DNA from: an uncultured Collinsella sp.
Lineage (GTDB): Bacteria; Actinomycetota; Coriobacteriia; Coriobacteriales; Coriobacteriaceae
Assembly (NCBI GenBank): GCA_937989795.1
Contig: CALKBB010000386.1
Coordinates: 1-9,300 of the forward strand
DNA: 9,300 nt
Direction of reading: 5' to 3'
Each line of letters begins with the position of its first letter. Position 1 is the stretch's first letter. Under the pieces are notes generated by a model that saw only the letters and a program-made list of their open reading frames with translations, did not search any database and was not told the origin of the DNA. This document shows, one piece after another, positions 1 to 6,085 of this stretch. A program made the translations under genes and the position numbers.

Positions 1-70
1 AGCCGGCCGCAAGCCCGCCGCCCGCCTGCGCGGCGCCACCTCGGGCTGCATGTTTGTGGGAATCAGCTAA
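1..70 (+). CDS. 3' end of an unidentified gene (partial)
   Basis: One reading frame enters from the left edge and ends in TAA at 68-70, giving a C-terminus that finishes in CMFVGIS. Only about 22 codons are visible, too few to name a family. The frame is supported by its GC-rich third positions and by the tight 15-bp spacing to the GTG start of the following pseudouridine synthase gene, as expected for two genes in one transcript. It could still be an accidental open frame; the real test is the sequence to the left. Confidence 0.45.
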   Translation, partial: AGRKPAARLRGATSGCMFVGIS

Positions 71-85
71 CCGAAAGGCTTACAC

Positions 86-745
86 GTGAACGAAGAACCT
101 CAAGTCCTCTACTGCGATGCCTGGCTCATGGCCATCGACAAGCCCGCCGGCATGATCGTCCACGGCGACGGCACCGGTGAACGCACACTTACCGACTACG
201 CCAGCGACCTGCTGCTGGCGATGGGCGACGGCTTTGCCGCGACCGACATGCAGCCGCTCAACCGCCTGGACCGCAACACCACCGGCGTTGTGCTGTTCTC
301 GCTCGACAAGCAGACGCAGCCCGCCTTTGACCAGATGATTATCGACCACGCTTTCGAAAAGCACTACCTGGCGCTCGCCGAGGGCAAAATCGACTGGAAC
401 GAGAAGCTCATCGACAAGCCGATCGCCCGCGATCGCCACGATAGCCGCAAGATGCGCGTTGGCGCCAGCGGCAAGCCGTCGCAGACGCGCGTGAAGGTGC
501 TCAAGCGCCTTAAGAGCCGCCGTGGCCTGCCCACGCGCTCGTATATCGATGTCGAGCTGCTCACCGGCCGTAAGCATCAAATCCGCGTGCACCTGGCAAG
601 CGAGCGCCATCCCCTGGTTGGCGACGACCTGTACGGCACACCGCGTCCTTGCGGCCTCATGCTCCATGCCCACAGCGTGTCCTTCACGCATCCCGTAACC
701 GGCGAGCATATCTATATCGAAGCCCCCTGCCCCTGGGAGCCCTAA
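86..745 (+). CDS. RluA-family RNA pseudouridine synthase, no S4 domain
   Basis: This 219-residue enzyme should convert specific uridines in rRNA or tRNA to pseudouridine in the cytoplasm. The family's catalytic motif is present as NRLDRNTTGVVLF (residues 59-71), with Asp62 as the expected nucleophile. Other family marks are the N-terminal IDKPAGMIVH (17-26), the late GRKHQIRVHLAS (161-172) and the HPLVGDDLYG block (175-184). There is no N-terminal S4 RNA-binding domain, so the protein is a compact catalytic unit about the size of E. coli RluA. The target uridine cannot be read from sequence. The GTG start is chosen because GAAAGG lies 7 bases upstream and the alignable domain begins a few residues later. 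The stop codon falls inside the left arm of the palindrome at 744-832, which may terminate its transcript. Confidence 0.9.
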   Translation: MNEEPQVLYCDAWLMAIDKPAGMIVHGDGTGERTLTDYASDLLLAMGDGFAATDMQPLNRLDRNTTGVVLFSLDKQTQPAFDQMIIDHAFEKHYLALAEGKIDWNEKLIDKPIARDRHDSRKMRVGASGKPSQTRVKVLKRLKSRRGLPTRSYIDVELLTGRKHQIRVHLASERHPLVGDDLYGTPRPCGLMLHAHSVSFTHPVTGEHIYIEAPCPWEP

Positions 746-832
746 ACCACCATAATGGGGACAGTGAACTGCCTCCCATTTCTTGGACATCGGGAAATGG
801 GAGGCAGTTCACAGGCGCCTTCGCGGTGGTTT
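744..832. repeat. 89-bp nested palindrome between converging genes (REP/MITE-like, possible bidirectional terminator)
   Basis: Two nested pairs of perfect inverted arms are visible. The outer pair is AAACCACC (744-751) with GGTGGTTT (825-832). The inner pair is 19 bp (764-782 with 794-812), begins GTGAACTGCC, and surrounds an 11-base loop. The two internal loops (752-763 and 813-824) are each exactly 12 bases, so the whole 89 bp is symmetric. A short T run follows the right arm, so in the plus direction it could end the pseudouridine synthase transcript. The left internal loop contains TGGGGACAG, whose complement occurs twice in the repeats near 3020-3070. The symmetry and the shared motif suggest a dispersed REP or MITE-like element rather than a simple terminator; that is inference. 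Confidence 0.75.
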
Positions 833-855
833 TGGCCTTAGCCCGTCCCCTGCTG

Positions 856-1602
856 TTAGACCGTGATGACGTTGTCCATTGCCCGGTACTTGGCGGGGAC
901 CTCGCCTGCGGTAATAATCGTTGCATCGCGGAAGTCCGCGAACTTGACGGGCGCCACCATGCCAAATTTACTGGCGTCCGAGATTACGAAGCGTTTGGCG
1001 GTATGGCGCATCGAGATACGCTTTACTTGCGCCTCCTCGATATCGGGCGCCGTGAAGCCCTGCTCGGCGGCAATGCCGTTAGAGCCCCAAAAGCCACAGT
1101 TGAAGTTGTAGCGGTCTAAGGTTGCCAAGGCATCGGGGCCAACGAGCGCCTCGGTCTCGGGTTTGAGCTCGCCGCCCAGCACCACGGTACGCATGCCGCG
1201 CAAAGCAAGGTGCTGAGCATGGAGCACGGAATCGGTCACATAGGTGACATCTTCAAGGTGTGGAAGATGCTCGATGAGCCTGAGCGTCGTCGAACCCGAG
1301 TCGATGTATACAAAGCTCTCGGGCTCCACAAGTGCCGCCGCACGGGCGCAGATACGCTCCTTGTCGTCGTTATGGAGGTCACTGCGCTCATTGAGCGTTA
1401 GGTCGCGCGTCACGTGCGCGCGCTCAAGACTCGTCGCTCCGCCGTGGACCTTGGCGATGCGGTGTGCGCGATCGAGCGTCTGCAGGTCGCGCCGAATGGT
1501 GGACGCCGTCACGCCCAGGGTATCGGCAAGCTCTGGCACAGTAACCGAGCCAGCCTGCTGCACCATCGACACAATCGCATTGAGCCTATCTTCCGCTAGC
1601 AT
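856..1602 (-). CDS. DeoR-family transcriptional regulator
   Basis: This 248-residue protein has the two-domain DeoR layout. Residues 1-57 form a winged helix-turn-helix; the recognition region is VPELADTLGVTASTIRRDL (22-40), followed by the usual HGGA at 53-56. The C-terminal sensor domain shows the phosphosugar-binding DSGSTT (101-106), GGE (143-145), GSNGI (173-177), EEAQVKR (189-195) and SDASKFG (208-214). DeoR proteins are mostly repressors of sugar, polyol or nucleoside genes, released by a phosphorylated sugar; the ligand here is unknown. The ATG is preceded by GGAGGAG, which lies in the last codons of the oxidoreductase gene. Only 3 bp separate that stop from this start, so the two are probably co-transcribed and translationally coupled. 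The regulator most likely controls this operon through the repeats at 2741-2868. Confidence 0.92.
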   Translation of the reverse strand: MLAEDRLNAIVSMVQQAGSVTVPELADTLGVTASTIRRDLQTLDRAHRIAKVHGGATSLERAHVTRDLTLNERSDLHNDDKERICARAAALVEPESFVYIDSGSTTLRLIEHLPHLEDVTYVTDSVLHAQHLALRGMRTVVLGGELKPETEALVGPDALATLDRYNFNCGFWGSNGIAAEQGFTAPDIEEAQVKRISMRHTAKRFVISDASKFGMVAPVKFADFRDATIITAGEVPAKYRAMDNVITV

Positions 1603-1605
1603 CGT

Positions 1606-2685
1606 TTACTCCTCCTCGGGGTACACGACTCCCCAGTCGGCGCGAAGCTTGGTCATAAGCTCCATAACATCAGAAGCATATTCCAGCAGCTCGCGCTTGG
1701 AGTCGTCGCCGGCAACGGCCTTCTCAAGATCGGCCATCTCATAGCAAAGGGCGCAAGCCTCGGTGCCGGCGTTGACCTCCTCGCGGTGGCCGTCCGCAGT
1801 CCACACGATGGTCGCGTGATCGGCACGCGGATATTCGTTGACTTCGATGTAGCACTTATCGAAGCTGATGACCGAGCGCTTGGGTTGTTTGGAGTGGAGC
1901 GTAAGGCTCACAACACCCAGCTGCTGTTCGGCATTACGGCAGACGATGCCGCCCGCAACGTCAACACCGGTCTCACAGGTGTTGCCCAGCGAAACGACCT
2001 CAGCGGGCTGGCTTGCCATAAACAGGCGCATAACGGAAAGCGCATAGACGCCAATGTCGAGCATGGCACCGCCAGCAAGGTTGCGGTTATAGAAGCGGTT
2101 GGTCAGATCGCCGTACTCCTTATAGCTGCCAAAGTTGAGTTGGGCGAGGTTCATGCGGCCAAATTCGCCGGCATCCATGCGGCGGCGCAGCTCCTGATAC
2201 AGCGGCATGTGAAGCACCGTGGTGGCGTCCATGAGGACCACGTTATGCTCGTCGGCAATGGCACGTGCCTCGTCGAGCTCGGCGGAGTTGAGGGTAATGG
2301 CCTTCTCACAGAGCACGTGCTTGCCAGCTGCCAGAGCGGCGCGAAGATAGGTGATATGCGTGTTATGCGGCGTGGTGATATAGATCGCGTCGATGTCCGG
2401 ATCGGCATAGAGGTCCTCGACCGATTCATAGACCTTTTCGATGCCATACTGCTCGGCAAAAGCTTGAGCCTTGGATAGGGTGCGGTTAGCGACGCCCGCA
2501 AGCTTGCGGCCGGCAAGAGCAAGAGACTGGGCCATCTGGTTGGCGATTACGCCGCACCCGATCACAGCCCAACGAAGCTCGGGAGCCGTAAAGATATCAT
2601 CGGGGAACGGCTTGTCCTGGACCGAAGCGAACGCTGCCTTAGCGGCTGCCGCAGCATCAAGCGGAGCCTGTTTGGAATCTGCCAT
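1606..2685 (-). CDS. Gfo/Idh/MocA-family NAD(P)-dependent oxidoreductase
   Basis: This 359-residue cytoplasmic dehydrogenase probably acts on a sugar, polyol or related hydroxyl compound. Residues 37-51 (LRWAVIGCGVIANQM) hold the GxGxxA dinucleotide-binding turn of a Rossmann fold. CEKAI at 126-130 corresponds to the family's EKP motif; its lysine (128) is the usual catalytic lysine, but alanine replaces the usual proline. GGAMLDIGVYAL (205-216) resembles the dihydrodiol-dehydrogenase-like branch of the family. About 35 Ala-rich residues precede the Rossmann fold. I chose the ATG at 2685 because AGGAGG sits 5 bases upstream. The frame stays open to 2760, but that stretch has no such site and runs into the operator-like repeats. 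It is followed at once by the DeoR regulator, which suggests sugar-responsive control. The substrate cannot be assigned. Confidence 0.9.
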   Translation of the reverse strand: MADSKQAPLDAAAAAKAAFASVQDKPFPDDIFTAPELRWAVIGCGVIANQMAQSLALAGRKLAGVANRTLSKAQAFAEQYGIEKVYESVEDLYADPDIDAIYITTPHNTHITYLRAALAAGKHVLCEKAITLNSAELDEARAIADEHNVVLMDATTVLHMPLYQELRRRMDAGEFGRMNLAQLNFGSYKEYGDLTNRFYNRNLAGGAMLDIGVYALSVMRLFMASQPAEVVSLGNTCETGVDVAGGIVCRNAEQQLGVVSLTLHSKQPKRSVISFDKCYIEVNEYPRADHATIVWTADGHREEVNAGTEACALCYEMADLEKAVAGDDSKRELLEYASDVMELMTKLRADWGVVYPEEE

Positions 2686-2740
2686 ATGTGCCTCCTGCGT
2701 CGTGAAAAGTCTTTCATTTCTGACAGCTCTATATTCGCAC

Positions 2741-2868
2741 AAATGCGCGCGTATATGCACGTATATGCGTATTTAGGTGCTTAACGGTCATCATATAGCC
2801 ATAATTTACACATGTTTGCGCGGTTACACGCAATGTCACGCAATGACATGCGCGTAAATGCGCATGCA
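2741..2868 (-). promoter_or_regulatory. Operator-like repeat cluster upstream of the oxidoreductase-DeoR operon
   Basis: Several short repeats crowd this stretch. GTATATGC occurs twice in tandem 10 bp apart (2751-2758 and 2761-2768), inside an imperfect palindrome covering 2741-2774. CACGCAATG occurs twice, again 10 bp apart (2827-2835 and 2837-2845). There are two perfect inverted repeats: TGTCA-5-TGACA (2834-2848) and CATGCGC-6-GCGCATG (2847-2866). AAATGCGC appears at both ends of the cluster. The 10-bp phasing and dyads are what one expects of protein-binding sites, and the DeoR regulator encoded in the operon is the obvious candidate. I cannot fix the -35 and -10 boxes; TAAATTAT-like and TATATG stretches on the minus strand near 2795-2812 are possible. 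Confidence 0.55.
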
Positions 2869-3000
2869 ACGATCCTTGTTAAACATAAAGGGACGGAACA
2901 CCAAAGCCCTAAAAGACAGAGTAGGTCGTTTTACTCCACACCTATAGAAGCATCAGGCATCAAAGGACCGTACCAAACTGCCGGCACATAGGGACGTTCC

Positions 3001-3088
3001 CAACGACCACTCATTTAAGTCTGTCCCCAATGACTGCCAAACAACGACCACTCATTTAAGCCTGTCCCCAATGAGTACCCAATGAGTA
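3001..3088. repeat. Two 33-bp direct repeats plus an 11-bp tandem duplication
   Basis: Bases 3001-3033 and 3042-3074 are identical at 32 of 33 positions (41-bp period). Each contains CGACCACTCATTTAAG and CTGTCCCCAATGA. Directly after, CCCAATGAGTA occurs twice in tandem (3067-3077 and 3078-3088). In the second copy ACTCATT (3050-3056) and AATGAGT (3070-3076) form an inverted repeat with a 13-base loop; in the first copy the dyad is imperfect. The complement of CTGTCCCCA also occurs in the palindrome at 744-832. The pattern fits a degenerate dispersed intergenic repeat family. No transposase gene is nearby. Confidence 0.7.
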
Positions 3089-3119
3089 ATGATCCGTTTT
3101 CCTCCGTCCCCAAGGGATC

Positions 3120-3154
3120 AAAAAAGGCCCGGGTGCCGTGGCATCCGGGCCTTT
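3120..3154 (-). terminator. Intrinsic terminator after rplX
   Basis: Read on the minus strand, a GC-rich hairpin with 12-base arms (3140-3151 and 3126-3137, one A/C mismatch) is followed by six T residues (3125-3120). It starts 27 bp past the rplX stop codon. AAA and TTT flank the stem and can extend it. This is a classic factor-independent terminator and marks the end of the ribosomal transcript. Confidence 0.9.
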
Positions 3155-3181
3155 GCTAGCAACTTAACTGTTGCGGGCAGC

Positions 3182-3487
3182 TTAGAACTTGTGGCCGCAC
3201 TTCTTGCAGACGCGCAGCTTGTTCTTGCCGTCCTTCTCGTGACCGACGCGGGTAACCTTACCGCACTCGGGGCAAACGAGATTGACGTTGGAGGCATCGA
3301 TGGGAGCCTCCTGCGAAACGATGCCGCCCTGCTGGTTGGCAGCGTTGGGCTTGACGGCCTTCTTGACGACCGAAACGCCCTCGACAACGACCTTGTTCTC
3401 GGCGGGGAGAGCACGCAGGACAACGCCCTGCTTGCCGCGATCCTTACCAGAGAGAACCTGGACCTTATCGCCCTTCTTGATATACAT
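3182..3487 (-). CDS. rplX: 50S ribosomal protein L24, zinc-ribbon form
   Basis: L24 binds 23S rRNA early in assembly of the large subunit. The 101-residue protein starts with a KOW motif (YIKKGDKVQVLSGKDRGKQG, residues 2-21), followed by the conserved ASNVNLVCPECGK region. Two cysteine pairs (72/75 and 94/97) form a C-terminal zinc ribbon, a form found in many bacterial L24 proteins but absent from others. The ATG is preceded by GGGGAG and lies 13 bp after the rplN stop. It is the last gene of the cluster: a terminator follows it instead of rplE, the usual next gene. Confidence 0.98.
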   Translation of the reverse strand: MYIKKGDKVQVLSGKDRGKQGVVLRALPAENKVVVEGVSVVKKAVKPNAANQQGGIVSQEAPIDASNVNLVCPECGKVTRVGHEKDGKNKLRVCKKCGHKF

Positions 3488-3500
3488 ATATCTCCCCTAA

Positions 3501-3869
3501 CTACAGGGTCTCGGGAGCGAGCGAGACGATCTTCATGTACTTCTTGTCACGAAGCTCGCGAGCGACGGGCCCGAAGATACGGGTGCCGACGGGCGAACCA
3601 TCGTTGTTGATGACAACGCAGGCGTTCTCATCAAAGCGAATGTAGGAGCCATCCTTGCGGCGGATCTCCTTAACGGTGCGAACGACGACGCAACGGACAA
3701 CGTCCTTCTTCTTGACGTTGGCGCCAGGGGTAGCCTCCTGGACAGCACCGATGAACACATCGCCGATGCCTGCATAACGACGCTTGGAACCGCCAAGCAC
3801 CTTGATGCAGCGAATCTTGCGAGCGCCGGAGTTGTCGGCGACGTTCAGCATGGTTTGCATCTGAATCAT
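3501..3869 (-). CDS. rplN: 50S ribosomal protein L14
   Basis: L14 sits at the subunit interface of the 50S particle, contacts 23S rRNA and lies near the 30S subunit in the 70S ribosome. At 122 residues it has the usual length, and its opening MIQMQTMLNVADNSGARKI matches the family signature. GTRIFGPVARELR (residues 96-108) is the conserved C-terminal block. The ATG follows GGAGG with a spacing of 10 bases. Upstream is a 118-bp gap to rpsQ, much wider than most spacings in the cluster, with a possible internal promoter described separately. Confidence 0.98.
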   Translation of the reverse strand: MIQMQTMLNVADNSGARKIRCIKVLGGSKRRYAGIGDVFIGAVQEATPGANVKKKDVVRCVVVRTVKEIRRKDGSYIRFDENACVVINNDGSPVGTRIFGPVARELRDKKYMKIVSLAPETL

Positions 3870-3987
3870 GGTAGATGTTCCTCCGAACTAAGAACCGAAG
3901 AGAGGTGCGCAGCCTTTATACGGCCCGTGGTATGCAAGCCAGGCATACGCACATCTTCGGAAACGTACAAGTCGTAAGAGCGACTGC
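3870..3987 (-). promoter_or_regulatory. rpsQ-rplN gap with dyad and TATAAA box (possible internal promoter)
   Basis: This 118-bp gap contains, in transcription order, a 5-bp hairpin AGTCG-6-CGACT (3985-3970) just past the rpsQ stop, an inverted repeat GTATGC-7-GCATAC (3948-3930), and TATAAA (3920-3915) preceded by GGGCCG. A closely similar string, GGGCG then TATAAA, occurs in the rplW-rplB gap. The first hairpin lacks a T run, so it is not a good terminator. I cannot find a convincing -35 box 17 bp from TATAAA, so the promoter call is tentative. Confidence 0.35.
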
Positions 3988-4248
3988 TTATTTAGCGCGC
4001 TCGACGACCTCGATGAGGCGCCAACGCTTCATCTTGGACATAGGACGGGTCTCCATAACGCGGACGGTATCGCCCACGCCAGCCGTGCACTCCTCGTCGT
4101 GAGCGTGCAGCTTCTTGGAGCTGGTCATCATCTTGCCGTACTTGGGGTGACGCTTGCGCTCGGTGATGGTGACAACGATGGTCTTGGCACCGGAGACGGA
4201 GGTAACGACACCCGTACGGACCTTACGCGAGTTACGCGAATCAGTCAT
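3988..4248 (-). CDS. rpsQ: 30S ribosomal protein S17
   Basis: S17 is a primary 16S rRNA-binding protein with an OB fold that helps organise the 5' domain of the small subunit. The 86-residue product shows the family features RKVRTGVVTSVSGAKTIVV (residues 8-26), the RKRHPKYGK segment (31-39) and a GDTVRVMETRPMSKMKRW block (59-76). The ATG follows GGAGAG. It starts 16 bp past the rpmC stop, in the standard rpmC-rpsQ-rplN order. Confidence 0.98.
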   Translation of the reverse strand: MTDSRNSRKVRTGVVTSVSGAKTIVVTITERKRHPKYGKMMTSSKKLHAHDEECTAGVGDTVRVMETRPMSKMKRWRLIEVVERAK

Positions 4249-4264
4249 GTTCTCTCCTTAGGTC

Positions 4265-4480
4265 CTACTCGGCGACAGCGGACTTCTCCGCTGCGATCTC
4301 GCGGGCGCGCTGCTCCGTGAGGACGCGAGCGATGTCCTTCTTCACGGTGTTGACGCGAGCGGTGTTGTCCAGCTGGCTGGTGGCCATCTGGAAACGAAGG
4401 TTAAAGAGCTCGGCGCGCATTTCCTTCAGCTTCTCAACGAGCTGAGCGTCCGAAAGCTCACGAATCTCTGCGGGCTTCAT
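4265..4480 (-). CDS. rpmC: 50S ribosomal protein L29
   Basis: L29 is a small two-helix protein near the exit of the peptide tunnel, next to L23, where it helps form the docking area for nascent-chain factors. The 71-residue sequence has the family core: MKPAEIRELSDAQL at the start, then ELFNLRFQMATSQLDN (residues 25-40) and a second basic helix. Five or so residues at the Ala/Glu-rich C-terminus extend past the usual end. Its ATG overlaps the rplP stop by one base (TAATG), and its binding site GGAGGAG lies in the last codons of rplP, so translation is probably coupled. Confidence 0.97.
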   Translation of the reverse strand: MKPAEIRELSDAQLVEKLKEMRAELFNLRFQMATSQLDNTARVNTVKKDIARVLTEQRAREIAAEKSAVAE

Positions 4481-4983
4481 TAGTTCTCCTCCTTGGCGGC
4501 GGCGGCGTCCTCAGCAGCCCACTTGGCCTCGAGAGCGGCCTCCTCAGCCATCTCCTTCTGGATGCGCTGCTCAGCGTTCTTGGCAGCAACAATCTTGGTC
4601 TTGATGGGAAGCTTGTGCTGTGCAAGACGCAGAGCCTCGCGAGCGACCTCCTCGGGAACACCCTTGACCTCGAACATGATGCGGCCGGGCTTGACGACGG
4701 CCACCCACTCCTCGGGGTTACCCTTACCAGAACCCATGCGAGTCTCGGCAGGCTTCTTGGTGATGGGCTTATCGGGGAAGATCGTGATGTAGACACGACC
4801 GCCACGCTTCATGTAGCGGGTCATGGCAATACGAGCGGCCTCGATCTGACGGTTGGTGATCCAATGGGCCTCGAGAGCCTGGATACCAAACTCGCCGAAA
4901 TGCAGCTCGGTATTACCCTTGGCCTGGCCCTTCATGGAGCCACGCTGCACCTTGCGGTGAAGAATACGCTTAGGGGCAAGCAC
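4480..4983 (-). CDS. rplP: 50S ribosomal protein L16 with an acidic C-terminal tail
   Basis: L16 lies beside the A site and the peptidyl transferase centre and is added late in 50S assembly. Residues 1 to about 135 match the family: MLAPKR start, RQIEAARIAMTRYMKRGG (45-62), FPDKPITKKPAETRMGSGKG (69-88) and LPIKTK (125-130). The protein is 167 residues, against about 136-145 usually; the extra residues 136-167 are Ala/Glu-rich and look like a flexible or helical tail. The GTG start overlaps the rpsC stop by one base and follows GGAGGGG. I prefer GTG because it gives the family's short MLxPKR N-terminus. Confidence 0.97.
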   Translation of the reverse strand: MLAPKRILHRKVQRGSMKGQAKGNTELHFGEFGIQALEAHWITNRQIEAARIAMTRYMKRGGRVYITIFPDKPITKKPAETRMGSGKGNPEEWVAVVKPGRIMFEVKGVPEEVAREALRLAQHKLPIKTKIVAAKNAEQRIQKEMAEEAALEAKWAAEDAAAAKEEN

Positions 4984-5693
4984 TACTGACCCCTCCTCTC
5001 GGAGTTACGACGACGAGGACGGGAAGAGCCCTCGAGTGCAGGGTTGGGAACAGGCTGGCCCGGGAGCTTCTCGCCCAGGTAAATCCAGACCTTCACGCCG
5101 CAAGCGCCCATGGTGGTGCTGGCGACAGCCGTGCCGTAGTCGATCTTGGCGCGGAGGGTGTGCAGAGGCACGCGACCCTCACGGTACCACTCGCGACGGC
5201 TCATCTCAGCGCCACCCAGACGGCCGGAGCACTGGATACGAATGCCCTTAGCGCCGCTCTTCATAGCGGACTGGACAGCCTTGCGCATAGCGCGACGGAA
5301 GGCAACGCGGCCCTCGAGCTGCTCAGCGATGGACTGAGCAACGAGGTTGGCGTCGAGCTCGGGGCGCTTGATCTCGACAACGTCGACGGAGAGCTGGCCC
5401 TTGGAGACGCCAGCGACCTTCTCGAGCTCGGTGCGGAGGGTATCGATCTCGGCACCCTTCTTACCGATGACAACGCCGGGGCGAGCGGTGAGGATGATGA
5501 CCTTCACCTTGTCGCCAGCGCGCTCGATCTCGACGCGGGAGACAGCTGCGCGGGAAAGACGCTTCTCGAGGTACTTGCGGATCTCGAGATCGTTACCGAG
5601 GGTCTTAGCGTAATCCTTCTCTGCGAACCAGCGGGAGCGCCAGTTCTCGGTGATGCCAAGACGGAAGCCGGTGGGGTAGACTTTCTGACCCAT
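4983..5693 (-). CDS. rpsC: 30S ribosomal protein S3
   Basis: S3 binds the 16S rRNA head at the mRNA entry side and contributes to unwinding structured mRNA. The 236-residue protein begins MGQKVYPTGFRLGIT and carries a type II KH domain with the loop GKKG at 77-80. The S3 C-terminal domain follows, with SGRLGGAEMSRREWYREG and the YGTA and GVKVWIYLGE blocks. The last 18 or so residues are a basic Arg/Ser tail. The ATG lies 6 bp after the rplV stop. Its very strong binding site AAAGGAGG is formed by the last codons of rplV, suggesting efficient coupled translation. Confidence 0.98.
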   Translation of the reverse strand: MGQKVYPTGFRLGITENWRSRWFAEKDYAKTLGNDLEIRKYLEKRLSRAAVSRVEIERAGDKVKVIILTARPGVVIGKKGAEIDTLRTELEKVAGVSKGQLSVDVVEIKRPELDANLVAQSIAEQLEGRVAFRRAMRKAVQSAMKSGAKGIRIQCSGRLGGAEMSRREWYREGRVPLHTLRAKIDYGTAVASTTMGACGVKVWIYLGEKLPGQPVPNPALEGSSRPRRRNSERRGQ

Positions 5694-5699
5694 ACAGCT

Positions 5700-6071
5700 T
5701 TACGCCTCCTTTCGAGGAGCAACGACGACGGTGATGTGGGAAGTACGCTTCAGAATGCGAGAAGCGGAACCCTTGGCGCGGGGACGGATGCGCTTAAGCG
5801 TCGGACCCTCGTCAACATAGGCAGCGGCGACAACCAGGTTGTCGGCACGCAGACCATTGTTGTTCTCGGCGTTCGCAACGGCGGAACGGAGAACCTTCTC
5901 GACATCCACGGCGACGGCGCGGTCGCAGAAGTGGAGGATGTCGAAGGCCTGAGCGACAGGCTTGCGGCGGATCAGATCGACCACCAGGCGGGCCTTGCTG
6001 GGGGAAACACGCACGTACTTAGCGACGGCGCGAACCTCGGTGGCCTCAGTTTCAATAGACTTAGTTGCCAT
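5700..6071 (-). CDS. rplV: 50S ribosomal protein L22
   Basis: L22 contacts all domains of 23S rRNA, and its long beta-hairpin lines the peptide exit tunnel; changes in that hairpin are known to affect macrolide sensitivity. The 123-residue product has the conserved VRVSPSKARLVVDLIRRK (residues 20-37), the AENN(N)GL segment (68-74) and the tunnel hairpin around 85-106 (DEGPTLKRIRPRAKGSASRI). The hairpin looks normal in length. Its ATG is 14 bp past the rpsS stop, with a GGGGG-type binding site overlapping that stop. Confidence 0.98.
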   Translation of the reverse strand: MATKSIETEATEVRAVAKYVRVSPSKARLVVDLIRRKPVAQAFDILHFCDRAVAVDVEKVLRSAVANAENNNGLRADNLVVAAAYVDEGPTLKRIRPRAKGSASRILKRTSHITVVVAPRKEA

Positions 6072-6085
6072 TTACGGTTAACCCC

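Larger units (their letters stand above)
2686..3119. other. Non-coding gap between the oxidoreductase gene and the ribosomal terminator
   Basis: No convincing gene is present on either strand. The left part (2686 to about 2868) is AT-richer than the neighbouring genes and carries the presumed promoter and operators of the oxidoreductase-DeoR pair. Bases 2880-3000 show no feature I can name apart from short GGGACG stretches near 2891 and 2991. The right part holds the direct repeats described separately. Short open frames here lack ribosome binding sites. Confidence 0.7.

Noticed and set aside
649..1119. Plus-strand frame overlapping the end of the pseudouridine synthase gene and running opposite the DeoR gene
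   Set aside because: It crosses the palindrome and lies opposite a well-supported regulator gene; it has no binding site and no recognisable product.
2686..2760. N-terminal extension of the oxidoreductase
   Set aside because: The ATG at 2685 has a near-perfect AGGAGG 5 bases upstream, whereas the extension would run through operator-like repeats.
3001..3088. CRISPR array
   Set aside because: There are only two repeat units with an 8-base gap between them, no spacers of useful length and no cas genes nearby.
3970..3985. Terminator after rpsQ
   Set aside because: The stem is only 5 bp and no T run follows on the minus strand.
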